Source of the DNA: Planctomycetaceae bacterium | Lineage (GTDB): Bacteria; Planctomycetota; Planctomycetia; Pirellulales; UBA1268 | Length of the DNA: 58,937 nucleotides | NCBI GenBank assembly: GCA_011523305.1 | Contig: WTHB01000030.1 | Span: forward strand, 1-58,937 | Direction of reading: 5' to 3' | In this document: piece by piece, positions 1 to 7,915 of the stretch | Numbering within the stretch: position 1 is the stretch's first letter | How the letters are laid out: every line of letters starts with the position of its first letter | Position numbers and translations under genes: made by a program | Notes under the pieces: model-generated | The model's database searches: none | The model's input: the letters and a program-made list of their open reading frames with translations, nothing else | What the model was told of the DNA's origin: nothing

Positions 1-849
1 ACCTTCCAGGAACCGTACCTGTTTGACACCCGCGTCGGGCTGTCGACGAGTGCCTCGTACTTCACCCGCTACTTCTACGACTGGGCCGAGGGCCGGGTGG
101 GTGGCCGGGTGGGCCTGGGCTATCAGTTCGTCTTTGCCCCCGACCTCTCGGTGAATGCCGGCTTCCGGGGGGAGAGCGTCGATGTCTTCGACCCACGGGT
201 ACCCGGTGTCCCGGAAGTCGATAATATGCTCGGTGTTAACGGTGTTTACGGCTTCAGCGCAGGCATCATCCACGACACTCGTGACAGCCCCTTCCTACCG
301 ACACAAGGCCATCTGCTCACCTTTGAGTTTGAGCAAGTGATTGGCACCTTCGTCTACCCACGTGGGGTTCTCGAGGGTCGCCAATACTGGCTGCTCAACC
401 AGCGGCCCGATGGCTCGGGTCGGCATGTGCTTTCATTCGGCTCGGTGCTCGGCATGTCAGGCCCCGACACCCCGGCCTACGACAACTTCTATGCCGGTGG
501 CTACAACACCCTCCGCGGCTTCGTCTTCCGTGGGGCGAGCCCGCGACAGGCAGGCACAAACGGACAGTTGGCGATCGTCGGTGGTCCGTTTGAGTGGCTC
601 AACACCATTGAATACATGTTCCCGATTACCGCCGATGATTCTCTGCGAGGCGTCGTCTTTACCGACTTCGGTACGGTTGAGTCCAATGTGTCGATCAACA
701 CCATGCGGGTCTCACCGGGCTTCGGACTGCGGATCACCATGCCAGCCCTAGGCCCTGCACCGATTGCGCTCGACTTTGCGGTGCCAGTTTCCTACGCCGA
801 TTTTGATAGCCAGCAACTTTTCAGCTTCTTTGTGGGCTTCGCCCGGTGA
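1..849 (+). CDS. BamA/TamA (Omp85) family outer membrane protein, 3' part
   Basis: The open frame enters from the left edge, so only the C-terminal 282 residues are visible. They read as alternating amphipathic beta strands of an outer-membrane barrel. GGYNTLRGFVFRG, near residue 165 of the visible part, matches the conserved RGF/RGY loop of Omp85 proteins, and the protein ends in an aromatic strand (FSFFVGFAR). Omp85 proteins insert beta-barrel proteins into the outer membrane, usually with N-terminal POTRA domains, which would lie upstream. The stop overlaps the start of the glycosyltransferase gene, suggesting translational coupling. Whether it is BamA itself or a paralogue cannot be decided here. 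Confidence 0.85.
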   Translation, partial: TFQEPYLFDTRVGLSTSASYFTRYFYDWAEGRVGGRVGLGYQFVFAPDLSVNAGFRGESVDVFDPRVPGVPEVDNMLGVNGVYGFSAGIIHDTRDSPFLPTQGHLLTFEFEQVIGTFVYPRGVLEGRQYWLLNQRPDGSGRHVLSFGSVLGMSGPDTPAYDNFYAGGYNTLRGFVFRGASPRQAGTNGQLAIVGGPFEWLNTIEYMFPITADDSLRGVVFTDFGTVESNVSINTMRVSPGFGLRITMPALGPAPIALDFAVPVSYADFDSQQLFSFFVGFAR

Positions 850-1973
850 TGACCGCCTCTGAACCGACCACCGCGCGACCGCGAATTCTGGTCATCCGCA
901 ACCGGTTCATTGGTGACACGGTGCTGGCCATTCCCTTCCTGCGGAACCTGCGGCAGAACTTTCCTGACGCCACGATCGACGTGCTGGTCGAGCCGGTCTC
1001 AGGTGATGTGCTTGCCGGCTGTCCCTATGTTGATGAGCTGATTCGCTGGAGTCGGCCACGAACCAAACGGCGGTCGCTGCTGCAGTCGGTTGCCAACCTG
1101 CGGGACACGGCCCGCTGGCTCGCTGATCGACAGTATGACCGCGGCTATGTCCTCAAACGGGCGGCGGCCGGGGGTCTGCTTGCCTGGCTGGCTGGCATTC
1201 CCCATCGCGTCGGCTTTGCCTGCCAGGGGCAGTCGCTGTTTCTCTCACGGGCGTCCCGACTGCAGCCGCTGACCCATGAAGTGGAGCACTTCCTGGATGT
1301 GCTGCGGTGCGACGGTCTCACCGTCGATGATGGCCACAATGAAAACTGGGTCGCGCCCGATGCGGCTGCAAGCCTCGGGCAGCGAGTCAGCACAATCCTC
1401 ACCGACCGTCCCTGGATCTTCCTCGCGCCGTGCGCGGGGGGCGTCGAGCGGCGGTGGCCAGCCGAACGCTTCGCGGCAGTGATCGACCACATGCATGCAA
1501 AGACTCAGGCTGCGTTCTTCCTCTGCGGAGGCCCAGGTGACGTTGCGATGCATGCGAAGATCAAAGAGTACACGGGCTACGCCGACCACGTGCATGACGT
1601 GTCTGCCGAGAGTTCCCTGCCTGAAGCCGCTGCGTTGATTGCCCGCTGCGATCTCTGCATCGGTGTCGACACAGGGCTGATCCATATCGCTGCCTCGTTT
1701 GGCAAACCGTGTGTGGTGATTTTCGGCTCTGCGGATCCGCATCAGTGGCATCCGTGGGATACGCCCTCTGTCATCCTCCGGTCGCCGCACCCCAAACAGT
1801 CACTGGGACAGCGGCTTGTGTCATTCATGCGAAAACCACCGGCCGCCCAGCGGTGGCCCGGTGGCCGGGGCAATCCGCTCGACGTCTCCGTCGACGATGT
1901 GGTGACCGCCAGCCTGAACCTGCTGGCGGCTAGCTCATTGCCGCAAACCACGGCGACAGAACACACACGCTGA
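846..1973 (+). CDS. Glycosyltransferase family 9 (LPS heptosyltransferase-like)
   Basis: A 375-residue protein. The N-terminal ILVIRNRFIGDTVLAIPFL, the middle segment with WIFLAPCAGG, and the C-terminal CIGVDTGLIHIAASFGKP followed by VVIFGSADPHQW are the classic GT9 (WaaC/WaaF) layout of two Rossmann domains. The family transfers heptose or a related sugar from an ADP/NDP donor to lipid A core at the inner face of the cytoplasmic membrane. The GTG at 846 is directly followed by ATG at 849; either could start, and both overlap the stop of the Omp85 gene. The pairing suggests an envelope-assembly operon. The acceptor is not known. Confidence 0.9.
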   Translation: MMTASEPTTARPRILVIRNRFIGDTVLAIPFLRNLRQNFPDATIDVLVEPVSGDVLAGCPYVDELIRWSRPRTKRRSLLQSVANLRDTARWLADRQYDRGYVLKRAAAGGLLAWLAGIPHRVGFACQGQSLFLSRASRLQPLTHEVEHFLDVLRCDGLTVDDGHNENWVAPDAAASLGQRVSTILTDRPWIFLAPCAGGVERRWPAERFAAVIDHMHAKTQAAFFLCGGPGDVAMHAKIKEYTGYADHVHDVSAESSLPEAAALIARCDLCIGVDTGLIHIAASFGKPCVVIFGSADPHQWHPWDTPSVILRSPHPKQSLGQRLVSFMRKPPAAQRWPGGRGNPLDVSVDDVVTASLNLLAASSLPQTTATEHTR

Positions 1974-2040
1974 GCGAACCGGCTGAGCGGTGCAACGCAT
2001 GGCTACGCACCTGATCAGCACACCTTGAGCACAGCCTGGC

Positions 2041-2538
2041 TCATTTCTCATCCGAACTCAGTTCAAAAATAAATTCGTTGGTTCCGCTTTCGACGACTGC
2101 GGTGAGTGGACTGGTCCCGACGTCTGCATACCGACGTGGCGTGATGAATGCGGGAGGCGTGGCGTCAGCAATGCTGATCAGCCGCTCATGCTCCGGTGTG
2201 CCGTACCGCGGATCGTCTGGAGAAATATCGGGGTATTCGGCGTACTCCGACTTTTCGATGGTTACCGCGTACTCGCCTCGGGTCGTTCCACTCCCTGGTC
2301 GGCTCGCTGCGGCATTGAGCGTAAACCGCCCGTCCGACTGCGTAGTGCCAACGGCACCAAGACCTTGGCCATCGCGCGGCGAAAAGGCAACCATCGCCCC
2401 CTCGAGTGGTGCCCCGTCGAGGGTGACCACCCCAGTCACAAACTGGACGTCTGGGCCTTTTCTTCCGCAGCCAAGTGCGGAAAAACAGGCAACACCGAAG
2501 CAGAAGAGGGCGCTCAAGACTTGTTTTCGTGGGTCCAT
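2041..2538 (-). CDS. Planctomycete lipoprotein, carboxypeptidase-regulatory-like
   Basis: A 165-residue secreted protein. A longer open frame exists, but the ATG at 2538 gives a signal peptide ending in the lipobox ALGC, and AAAGG lies upstream. The mature part begins GRKGPDVQFVTGVVTLDG, followed by APLEGAMVAFSP and TQSDGRFTL. This is a carboxypeptidase-regulatory-like beta sandwich, seen in many small planctomycete lipoproteins found next to DUF1559 genes. It lies downstream of the DUF1559 gene on the same strand (gap about 175 nt, with a possible terminator between). The exact function is unknown; a structural or ligand-binding envelope role is inferred. Confidence 0.85.
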   Translation of the reverse strand: MDPRKQVLSALFCFGVACFSALGCGRKGPDVQFVTGVVTLDGAPLEGAMVAFSPRDGQGLGAVGTTQSDGRFTLNAAASRPGSGTTRGEYAVTIEKSEYAEYPDISPDDPRYGTPEHERLISIADATPPAFITPRRYADVGTSPLTAVVESGTNEFIFELSSDEK

Positions 2539-2611
2539 GTTCTTGCCTTTCACGTGCCCAGAATTCTCAAAGAAAACCAAAGTCGCCACTACTAACCATA
2601 AGGAGCGAAAG

Positions 2612-2646
2612 ACCGCCAGCCCCTCGATACCATTGAGGCTGACGGC
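2612..2646 (-). terminator. Hairpin after the DUF1559 gene
   Basis: ACCGCCAGCC (2612-2621) pairs with GGCTGACGGC (2637-2646), giving a 10-bp stem that includes G-U pairs, and the loop can extend it. On the minus strand it is followed by CTTTCG, only a short U-tract. It lies between the stop of the DUF1559 gene and the start of the lipoprotein gene, so it may end or attenuate the DUF1559 transcript. Confidence 0.4.
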
Positions 2647-2712
2647 CAACTGCTCGCATCTGGTGTGCTCATGAGCTGAGTCAACGTCGTTCGATGCCGG
2701 CTTTTCCCGGAC

Positions 2713-3834
2713 TTACGGCGTCGCTTCACCACCGTTCATGCTCCCCAACGCACCAATGACGCCATACACGCTCGCAGCACCGAGTGTTTTGGTTGCATTC
2801 GTGTTCGGATTACCCGCATTGATGTCCTCGTTGTAAAACTTTACCGAGCCATCGACATGCGTCATCATCGCGCCACCAGGGTGATAACTACTTGCGGGAA
2901 CAGCCCCCCACTCTTCGGCATTGGCACCACAGCGTGGATAGTTAGGCCCAGCAAAGGTAAAGAACGAAGTGTAGAGTGACTTTGAGTCGGCCCAATTCCA
3001 ACCTACAAATCGACTATTTGAGGGGGCGGTCCCTGTGTAGTCGCCGCTACTGTTGACGAGCCCCGCACAAATCCCTGGGTTCTTCCCATTACTGTTTACA
3101 GCTGCGGTGAGACCATACCCATGCCACTGGGTGTTTTGGGCCCCCGGACCACCGACTCGAACCTCGCCAAGGCAAATCGTGTTCGATGTGCCGTCCGTGA
3201 TGTCTTTCATCCGAATAGGACGAACGGCTCTCCTTGATGCATTGCCCCAAAAAGCTACACCAGTGCATCCGGGACCACGCTTCCAGGCATCGTCCCACTT
3301 AATCCTGACGTCACCTCGATTGATGTGATAACTCGTACGGCCCTTGTCTGAATTGACGTTCGGTCGCCGACTTGCAAGCTGATCGGATGCGCACTTCAGC
3401 ATCGGAATCTCAGTCCGCGTCGTTGCATGCCCTGTATACGGCGCGAAACTTGCGTTACTGCTTACCTGCTGAATGATGCCGTCGTACGTTTCCTGCTGCT
3501 CCATCATCGGGAGTACAAGCGTGATGAAACTGAAACGCTGAGTGTTTCCGGACGTTCCTCGTAGATCGTACATCAGTTCCGAGCGACTCTGCTCTGGCAG
3601 CCGCTTGTTGGTGCTCTCAAAATTGAGAACTGCAAGCTGGAGCTGCTTCATGTTGTTCGAACAGGACGAGCGTCTCGCTGCCTCTCGGGCTGTCTGGACC
3701 GCTGGCAGCAAGAGCCCAACCAAGACTCCGATAATCGCGATCACAACCAGAAGTTCGATCAGCGTAAAGCCTGCTATAACACCAACCCTCGTGCGATCTT
3801 TGTTCCCACGGAACATGCTTTTTGTGAACCTCAT
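2713..3834 (-). CDS. DUF1559 domain protein with prepilin-type N-terminus (long form)
   Basis: A 373-residue protein. The start at 3834 was chosen because GAGGAG lies 7 nt upstream; an open frame continues nine codons further. [20 protein letters not shown] is a type IV/type II pseudopilin signal, with cleavage expected after the Gly. It is followed by [20 protein letters not shown], the hallmark of the large planctomycete DUF1559 family. Near the C-terminus, THVDGSVKFYNEDI is the conserved H-DG segment. Members are thought to be secreted surface proteins processed by prepilin peptidase; their function is not established. A possible promoter lies at 3878-3906. Confidence 0.92.
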   Translation of the reverse strand: MRFTKSMFRGNKDRTRVGVIAGFTLIELLVVIAIIGVLVGLLLPAVQTAREAARRSSCSNNMKQLQLAVLNFESTNKRLPEQSRSELMYDLRGTSGNTQRFSFITLVLPMMEQQETYDGIIQQVSSNASFAPYTGHATTRTEIPMLKCASDQLASRRPNVNSDKGRTSYHINRGDVRIKWDDAWKRGPGCTGVAFWGNASRRAVRPIRMKDITDGTSNTICLGEVRVGGPGAQNTQWHGYGLTAAVNSNGKNPGICAGLVNSSGDYTGTAPSNSRFVGWNWADSKSLYTSFFTFAGPNYPRCGANAEEWGAVPASSYHPGGAMMTHVDGSVKFYNEDINAGNPNTNATKTLGAASVYGVIGALGSMNGGEATP

Positions 3835-3877
3835 ACCCAAACTCCTCATAACCGAGAACAAAAAGGGAAAACTCTTT

Positions 3878-3906
3878 CATATTGGAAATTTACTTTCGCG
3901 TTTCAA
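3878..3906 (-). promoter_or_regulatory. Putative sigma70-type promoter of the DUF1559 gene
   Basis: Reading the minus strand, TTGAAA (3906-3901) is followed after 17 nt by AATATG (3883-3878). The -35 is close to consensus and the -10 is weak. It sits about 45 nt before the chosen start codon. Confidence 0.4.
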
Positions 3907-4085
3907 TGACCGCATCACCCAAAAGGGTCACTCCGAATCATTGGATAATTGCCCACCAACGGAACAGCTCTGCAAGCTTTCCTGAGGTACCGATGAGTTC
4001 TTTCACCAGGTCTGGTAGACTCTCAGATGCAGCAAATCCGGGCTCCCAGATGATGCCGGCCGTACGCTGATTCAAAACGGAACGC

Positions 4086-5606
4086 GTGAAGACGATGCCG
4101 TTGCTTTCTAAAACGATGCTGCCGAATGTACCCCAGCGCGACAACATAACCCTTAGCTGCTGGGCTGGGTTCGTTTTGCTGGGGCTCTTCCTCGCCCATT
4201 GCCAGGCAGCTGAAGGACCCGCGGGGCGGCGACCGACGCGCCTCAAGCCTGTGCAACACGCCTGGGATCCCACAGAATTTCACATGGGCGACTACATCTG
4301 GGCCAAGGATCTCCACGACAAACAGGTCTGTCGACTCTGGAAGGCGTTTGAGATTCCCGCCGGCCATCCACCCACCAATGCCCGGCTGCGGATTCTTGCT
4401 GACAACAGTTACACGCTCTTACTGGACGGGCGGAGCATTGGCCGCGGCAGTGACTACCACTATCTAACTGAATACGATCTCACGGACAGCCTCGCGCCGG
4501 GCCATCACACCATTGCGGTCATCGCCTTCAATGAGACCCATCAGGCGGGACTTTCGCTGGGGTTCGACATCACGTTCGCTGAGGCGAGCCCGCTCCACAT
4601 CCGGAGTAACGAGTCATGGCGGATTGCTCCACCCGACGACGACAGGTGGGACCAGCGGTGGTCAGCTCCCCGCGCATGGGAACACGCAGTCCTTGTGGCT
4701 CCTTTTGGCAGCGCGCCCTGGGATGCTCCTCCCATGCGGATCCAATCAATCGCCGTGCCCCTGGCACCCACCGTCCCGACGTGGCAACGGACATGGGTAC
4801 TGGCACTCGTTGGAGCCTGTGCTGCTGCGGGTCTACTTGCCAGTCTTGTGCTCAAACTTCGCCTGATGAATCAAAACAAGGCACAGATCCTGCTTGATCG
4901 CGAGCGGTCTCGCATTGCCCGGGACCTGCATGATGGCTTGGGGGCTGGCCTCACCCAGCTTGTGCTTGCGTGCGAAGTAGCCCGCAACGACGTCACCGCC
5001 GATACAGAACACGAACGCAGACTCGCTGACTTGTGCGACCATGCCCGTGAAATCGCTGGGTCCATTGATGAACTTGTCTGGTCTGTCAATTCCGGACGGG
5101 ACACCCTTCGTGATTTCGTCTCGTATACCAGCAAATATGTCCAGCGTTTTCTCCAGCCGACACCCATTCTTTGTAGGCTTGATATCGCCGACACAATTCC
5201 CGATCTCGACTGCAATCTGGCAATCAGACGAAACCTTCTGCTCGCCGTCAAAGAGGCCCTGAACAATGCAGTTAAATATTCTGGAGCAACGGAGCTGCGG
5301 TTTGGTATCCAAACCACGCCTCGCCTTGTGGTGGTCACGATCGCCGACAACGGCTCTGGATTTGTGCCACACCTGAAGGCTGACTCGGGACATGGCCTGA
5401 AAAACCTGCGTGAACGGGTGATGGACGTCGGCGGGCGTTGTCACATCGACAGTGACCTTGAGCGTGGCACCACGATCACCTTTGAAGTCCCCCTCCAGAC
5501 TGCCCTGCGGATTCGTTCTTCAAAAGTGACCAGCCGCATGCACGTGCAACGAGGGGCGACTCGGCTCGAAACCAATCAACACGCTGCGGAAAAGGCCGTT
5601 CTGTGA
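4086..5606 (+). CDS. Sensor histidine kinase, NarX/DesK class (HisKA_3)
   Basis: About 506 residues from the GTG at 4086; the ATG at 4095 is an alternative. Order of parts: hydrophobic signal or first membrane segment (about 24-40); an extracytoplasmic beta-rich domain (about 60-180) with LLLDGRSIGRG, DYHYLTEYDLTDSL and GHHTIAVIAFNE, resembling the N-terminal carbohydrate-binding fold of alpha-L-rhamnosidases; a membrane helix (about 236-257); a HisKA_3 domain with phospho-acceptor His282 in ARDLHDGLGAGL; and a HATPase domain with NNAVKYSG, DNGSGF and GHGLKNLRERV. The stop overlaps the response regulator gene. It probably phosphorylates that regulator in response to an extracytoplasmic ligand; a sugar ligand is an inference from the fold. 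Confidence 0.9.
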   Translation: MKTMPLLSKTMLPNVPQRDNITLSCWAGFVLLGLFLAHCQAAEGPAGRRPTRLKPVQHAWDPTEFHMGDYIWAKDLHDKQVCRLWKAFEIPAGHPPTNARLRILADNSYTLLLDGRSIGRGSDYHYLTEYDLTDSLAPGHHTIAVIAFNETHQAGLSLGFDITFAEASPLHIRSNESWRIAPPDDDRWDQRWSAPRAWEHAVLVAPFGSAPWDAPPMRIQSIAVPLAPTVPTWQRTWVLALVGACAAAGLLASLVLKLRLMNQNKAQILLDRERSRIARDLHDGLGAGLTQLVLACEVARNDVTADTEHERRLADLCDHAREIAGSIDELVWSVNSGRDTLRDFVSYTSKYVQRFLQPTPILCRLDIADTIPDLDCNLAIRRNLLLAVKEALNNAVKYSGATELRFGIQTTPRLVVVTIADNGSGFVPHLKADSGHGLKNLRERVMDVGGRCHIDSDLERGTTITFEVPLQTALRIRSSKVTSRMHVQRGATRLETNQHAAEKAVL

Positions 5607-6295
5607 TGCCAACCAGTCAGGCCGCCGAGACCGCGGAAACGCGTCTGCATCGCCATCGAGTTGTGCTGGTGGAAGATCAGCCGGTCACACGGGCGAGCTG
5701 GCAACGGCTGATCTCGTTGCTGCCCGAATTTGACTGTGTTGCCAGTTATGCCTCCGGTGAAGAGGCACTTGCGTCCATTCCCGCGGTTCGTCCCGATGTC
5801 GTCCTCATGGACATTGGGCTGCCGGGTATCTCAGGGGTGGAATGTACCGCTCAGCTCAAAGTGGCCTGCCCGTCAGTCCTCATTGTCATGCTGACCGACT
5901 ATGACGACGACACCATTCTATTTTCGGCCCTTGAATCTGGTGCTGATGGATATCTGCTCAAGCGGACGACGCCGGCTGCACTGCGCGCCGCATTGCTCGA
6001 CGCGCTCGACGGCGGCGCCCCGATGACGAGCGAAATCGCTCGCCATGTGATCGAGTCATTTCGACAGAAAACTCCGCCGAACACTGCATCATCGCTGACG
6101 TCGCGGGAGCTGCAGATTCTGGTCTTACTTACCCAGGGATACGCCAACAAAGAAATTGCAGAGGAACTCGCCATTGGAATCGAGACCGTTCGGAGCCATC
6201 TGAAGCACATCTACGAAAAGATGCATGTGCGCTCCCGTGGCGAGGCCGTTGCTCGCTACCTCCAACTGTCCCAGCGCGATCACCCACGATCTTGA
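5603..6295 (+). CDS. NarL/FixJ-type response regulator
   Basis: 230 residues. The receiver domain starts at about residue 19 (VVLVEDQPVTRASWQ), with phospho-acceptor Asp70 in VVLMDIGLPG and the conserved Lys in YLLKRTTPAALR. The C-terminal LuxR-type helix-turn-helix (about 163-225) contains LTSRELQILVLLTQGYANKE and the recognition helix ETVRSHLKHIYEKMHVRSR. The start ATGA overlaps the kinase stop by 4 nt, so the two are a cognate pair in one operon. Its targets cannot be read from sequence; the neighbouring DUF1559 gene is a possible one. The 3' end overlaps the convergent flavoprotein gene by 16 nt. Confidence 0.93.
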   Translation: MMPTSQAAETAETRLHRHRVVLVEDQPVTRASWQRLISLLPEFDCVASYASGEEALASIPAVRPDVVLMDIGLPGISGVECTAQLKVACPSVLIVMLTDYDDDTILFSALESGADGYLLKRTTPAALRAALLDALDGGAPMTSEIARHVIESFRQKTPPNTASSLTSRELQILVLLTQGYANKEIAEELAIGIETVRSHLKHIYEKMHVRSRGEAVARYLQLSQRDHPRS

Positions 6296-7575
6296 GCCGC
6301 TGCGGTGCCGGCCACAAACCCACTCGACCAGGCCCACTGAAAGTTGAATCCGCCGATGCGGCCATCGACATCGAGCACCTCCCCAGCGAAATACAGCCCT
6401 GGGCAGATGCGGCTCTCCATGGTCTTGAGATTGACCTCCGTCAGCGGCACCCCGCCGGCCGTCGCCTCAGCCACGGCAAACCCCCGGTCACCGGTCACCG
6501 GGAGCGGCGTTGCGGTGACCAGCTGGCCAAGCGTCTTGCGGACTGCCCGTGACAGGTCACCCGCACCCGTTGTTCCAGCCTGCTCGCAGAGCTGCCGAGC
6601 GAGCCGCTCGGGCAGCCGCTGGCGGAGTACAGCCAGCGGACCCCGGGTCGCTGTCTGCAGCAGCTGATCGACCGACTCGGGCGTTTCCTCCGGCAGCCAG
6701 TTGATCAGCAACCGCACCCCCGGCTCGGCCTGCCGCGCCACCAGCCAGTGACGACTGATGTCGAGCACAGCCGGCCCCGACAGCCCCTGATGCGTACAGA
6801 GCGTGCTGCCGGTCGTGGTCACCAGCCGCTTGCCGCTGACGGTGGTTAGGATGAGCCTCGCCGGCAGCGTCAGCCCGGAGAGCTGCTTGATCCAGTGGTC
6901 ACCGGCCAGCAGCAGCGGCACCAGTGCCGGCACCACGGGCGTGGTGATGCTGTGGCCCAGCGCCCGCGCCAACGCATGGCCCACCCCGTCCGAGCCACTC
7001 TTGGGCAGCGACTTGCCACCCGTGCAGAGCACCACGCGGCGGGCCAGGCAACTGCCCCCATCGGTCACAACCCGAAACCGAAATGCCTCGCTGCTGTCAC
7101 CGGCTGCAGCATCCGCAGGCAGGGCTTCAATCGCCGTCACCCGCGCGGGGTGAACGCACTGAACTCCAGCGGTTGTTGCCTCTGTCATGAGCGCGTTGAG
7201 CACTGTTCTCGCCGAGTCCGTCACCGGGAAGAGTTTCCCAGTCTCCTCCTGCTTGAGATCCACACCGGCGGTCGCAAAGAACCGCACGGTCTCATCCACC
7301 GGAAACCGCCGCAGCACCTTGCGGATCGCCGGAGGGCTGCTGCCAGCGAAGTCGTGTTCAATCACGGTGTGGTGCGTGACATTACAGCGACCGCCACCCG
7401 CCACGAGAATCTTCGCGCCGAGTTTTCGCGCGCCATCAACGGCAACCACCCGGCACGTCGGTCCCGCCGTGCGGCCGGCCCAGATCGCCGCAAACAGACC
7501 GGCGGCACCAGCGCCCACCACCGCGATGTCCGCCGTGGAGGGCAGGTGAGTTGCGTGGTCGGTCTGGGGATGCAT
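6280..7575 (-). CDS. HI0933/YhiN-family FAD-dependent oxidoreductase
   Basis: 431 residues. The N-terminal ADIAVVGAGAAGLFAAIWAG is the Rossmann FAD-binding motif; GAKILVAGGGRCNVTH is the family signature; VVLCTGGKSLPKSGSDG follows; and GLYFAGEVLDVDGRIGGFN closes the FAD site near the C-terminus. This is the HI0933 (BaiN-like) flavoprotein family, full length. Its physiological substrate is unresolved in most bacteria. It is transcribed away from the PSCyt1 gene and convergently with the response regulator gene, with a 16-nt overlap. It appears monocistronic. Confidence 0.9.
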   Translation of the reverse strand: MHPQTDHATHLPSTADIAVVGAGAAGLFAAIWAGRTAGPTCRVVAVDGARKLGAKILVAGGGRCNVTHHTVIEHDFAGSSPPAIRKVLRRFPVDETVRFFATAGVDLKQEETGKLFPVTDSARTVLNALMTEATTAGVQCVHPARVTAIEALPADAAAGDSSEAFRFRVVTDGGSCLARRVVLCTGGKSLPKSGSDGVGHALARALGHSITTPVVPALVPLLLAGDHWIKQLSGLTLPARLILTTVSGKRLVTTTGSTLCTHQGLSGPAVLDISRHWLVARQAEPGVRLLINWLPEETPESVDQLLQTATRGPLAVLRQRLPERLARQLCEQAGTTGAGDLSRAVRKTLGQLVTATPLPVTGDRGFAVAEATAGGVPLTEVNLKTMESRICPGLYFAGEVLDVDGRIGGFNFQWAWSSGFVAGTAAAQDRG

Positions 7576-7915
7576 CGCTTGCCTCTGCGCTGACTTCTGT
7601 GATGACCTCTGTTTGCAGCCTGTCAGACCTCAGCCCGTCATCGGCCCGCAGCCCCCATGCGGATTGAGGAAATGCACAGGAATGGCTTGAACAGAACCTC
7701 TGTGTTTTTGCATATCTGACCGATAGAGGGTTTGTTTTTGCATCTGTTCGCCGATTGAAAAATGGCATCACCCGCAGGAAGAAGTAAAGTAGATCGTGGG
7801 CGGCACATGGCCGAATGGCATGAAAACATCCTCGCGGTGCACCGACGGTCGGGCCGCGTCCGTTCCGACCAGCCGCGGCTAGCGCCCTGCCCAAAGCCAA
7901 CCTCAGAGCCCTGCA
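7576..7915. other. Divergent intergenic region with two imperfect direct repeats
   Basis: 340 nt between divergent genes, with no credible gene. It is more AT-rich than its surroundings around 7680-7790. Two copies of an element reading GTTTTTGCAT, then TCTG or CTGT, then CCGAT lie at about 7704-7724 and 7734-7755, starting 30 nt apart (about three helical turns). They could be operators for either flanking gene. Long frames running through here on the minus strand are shadows of the PSCyt1 gene. Confidence 0.5.
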
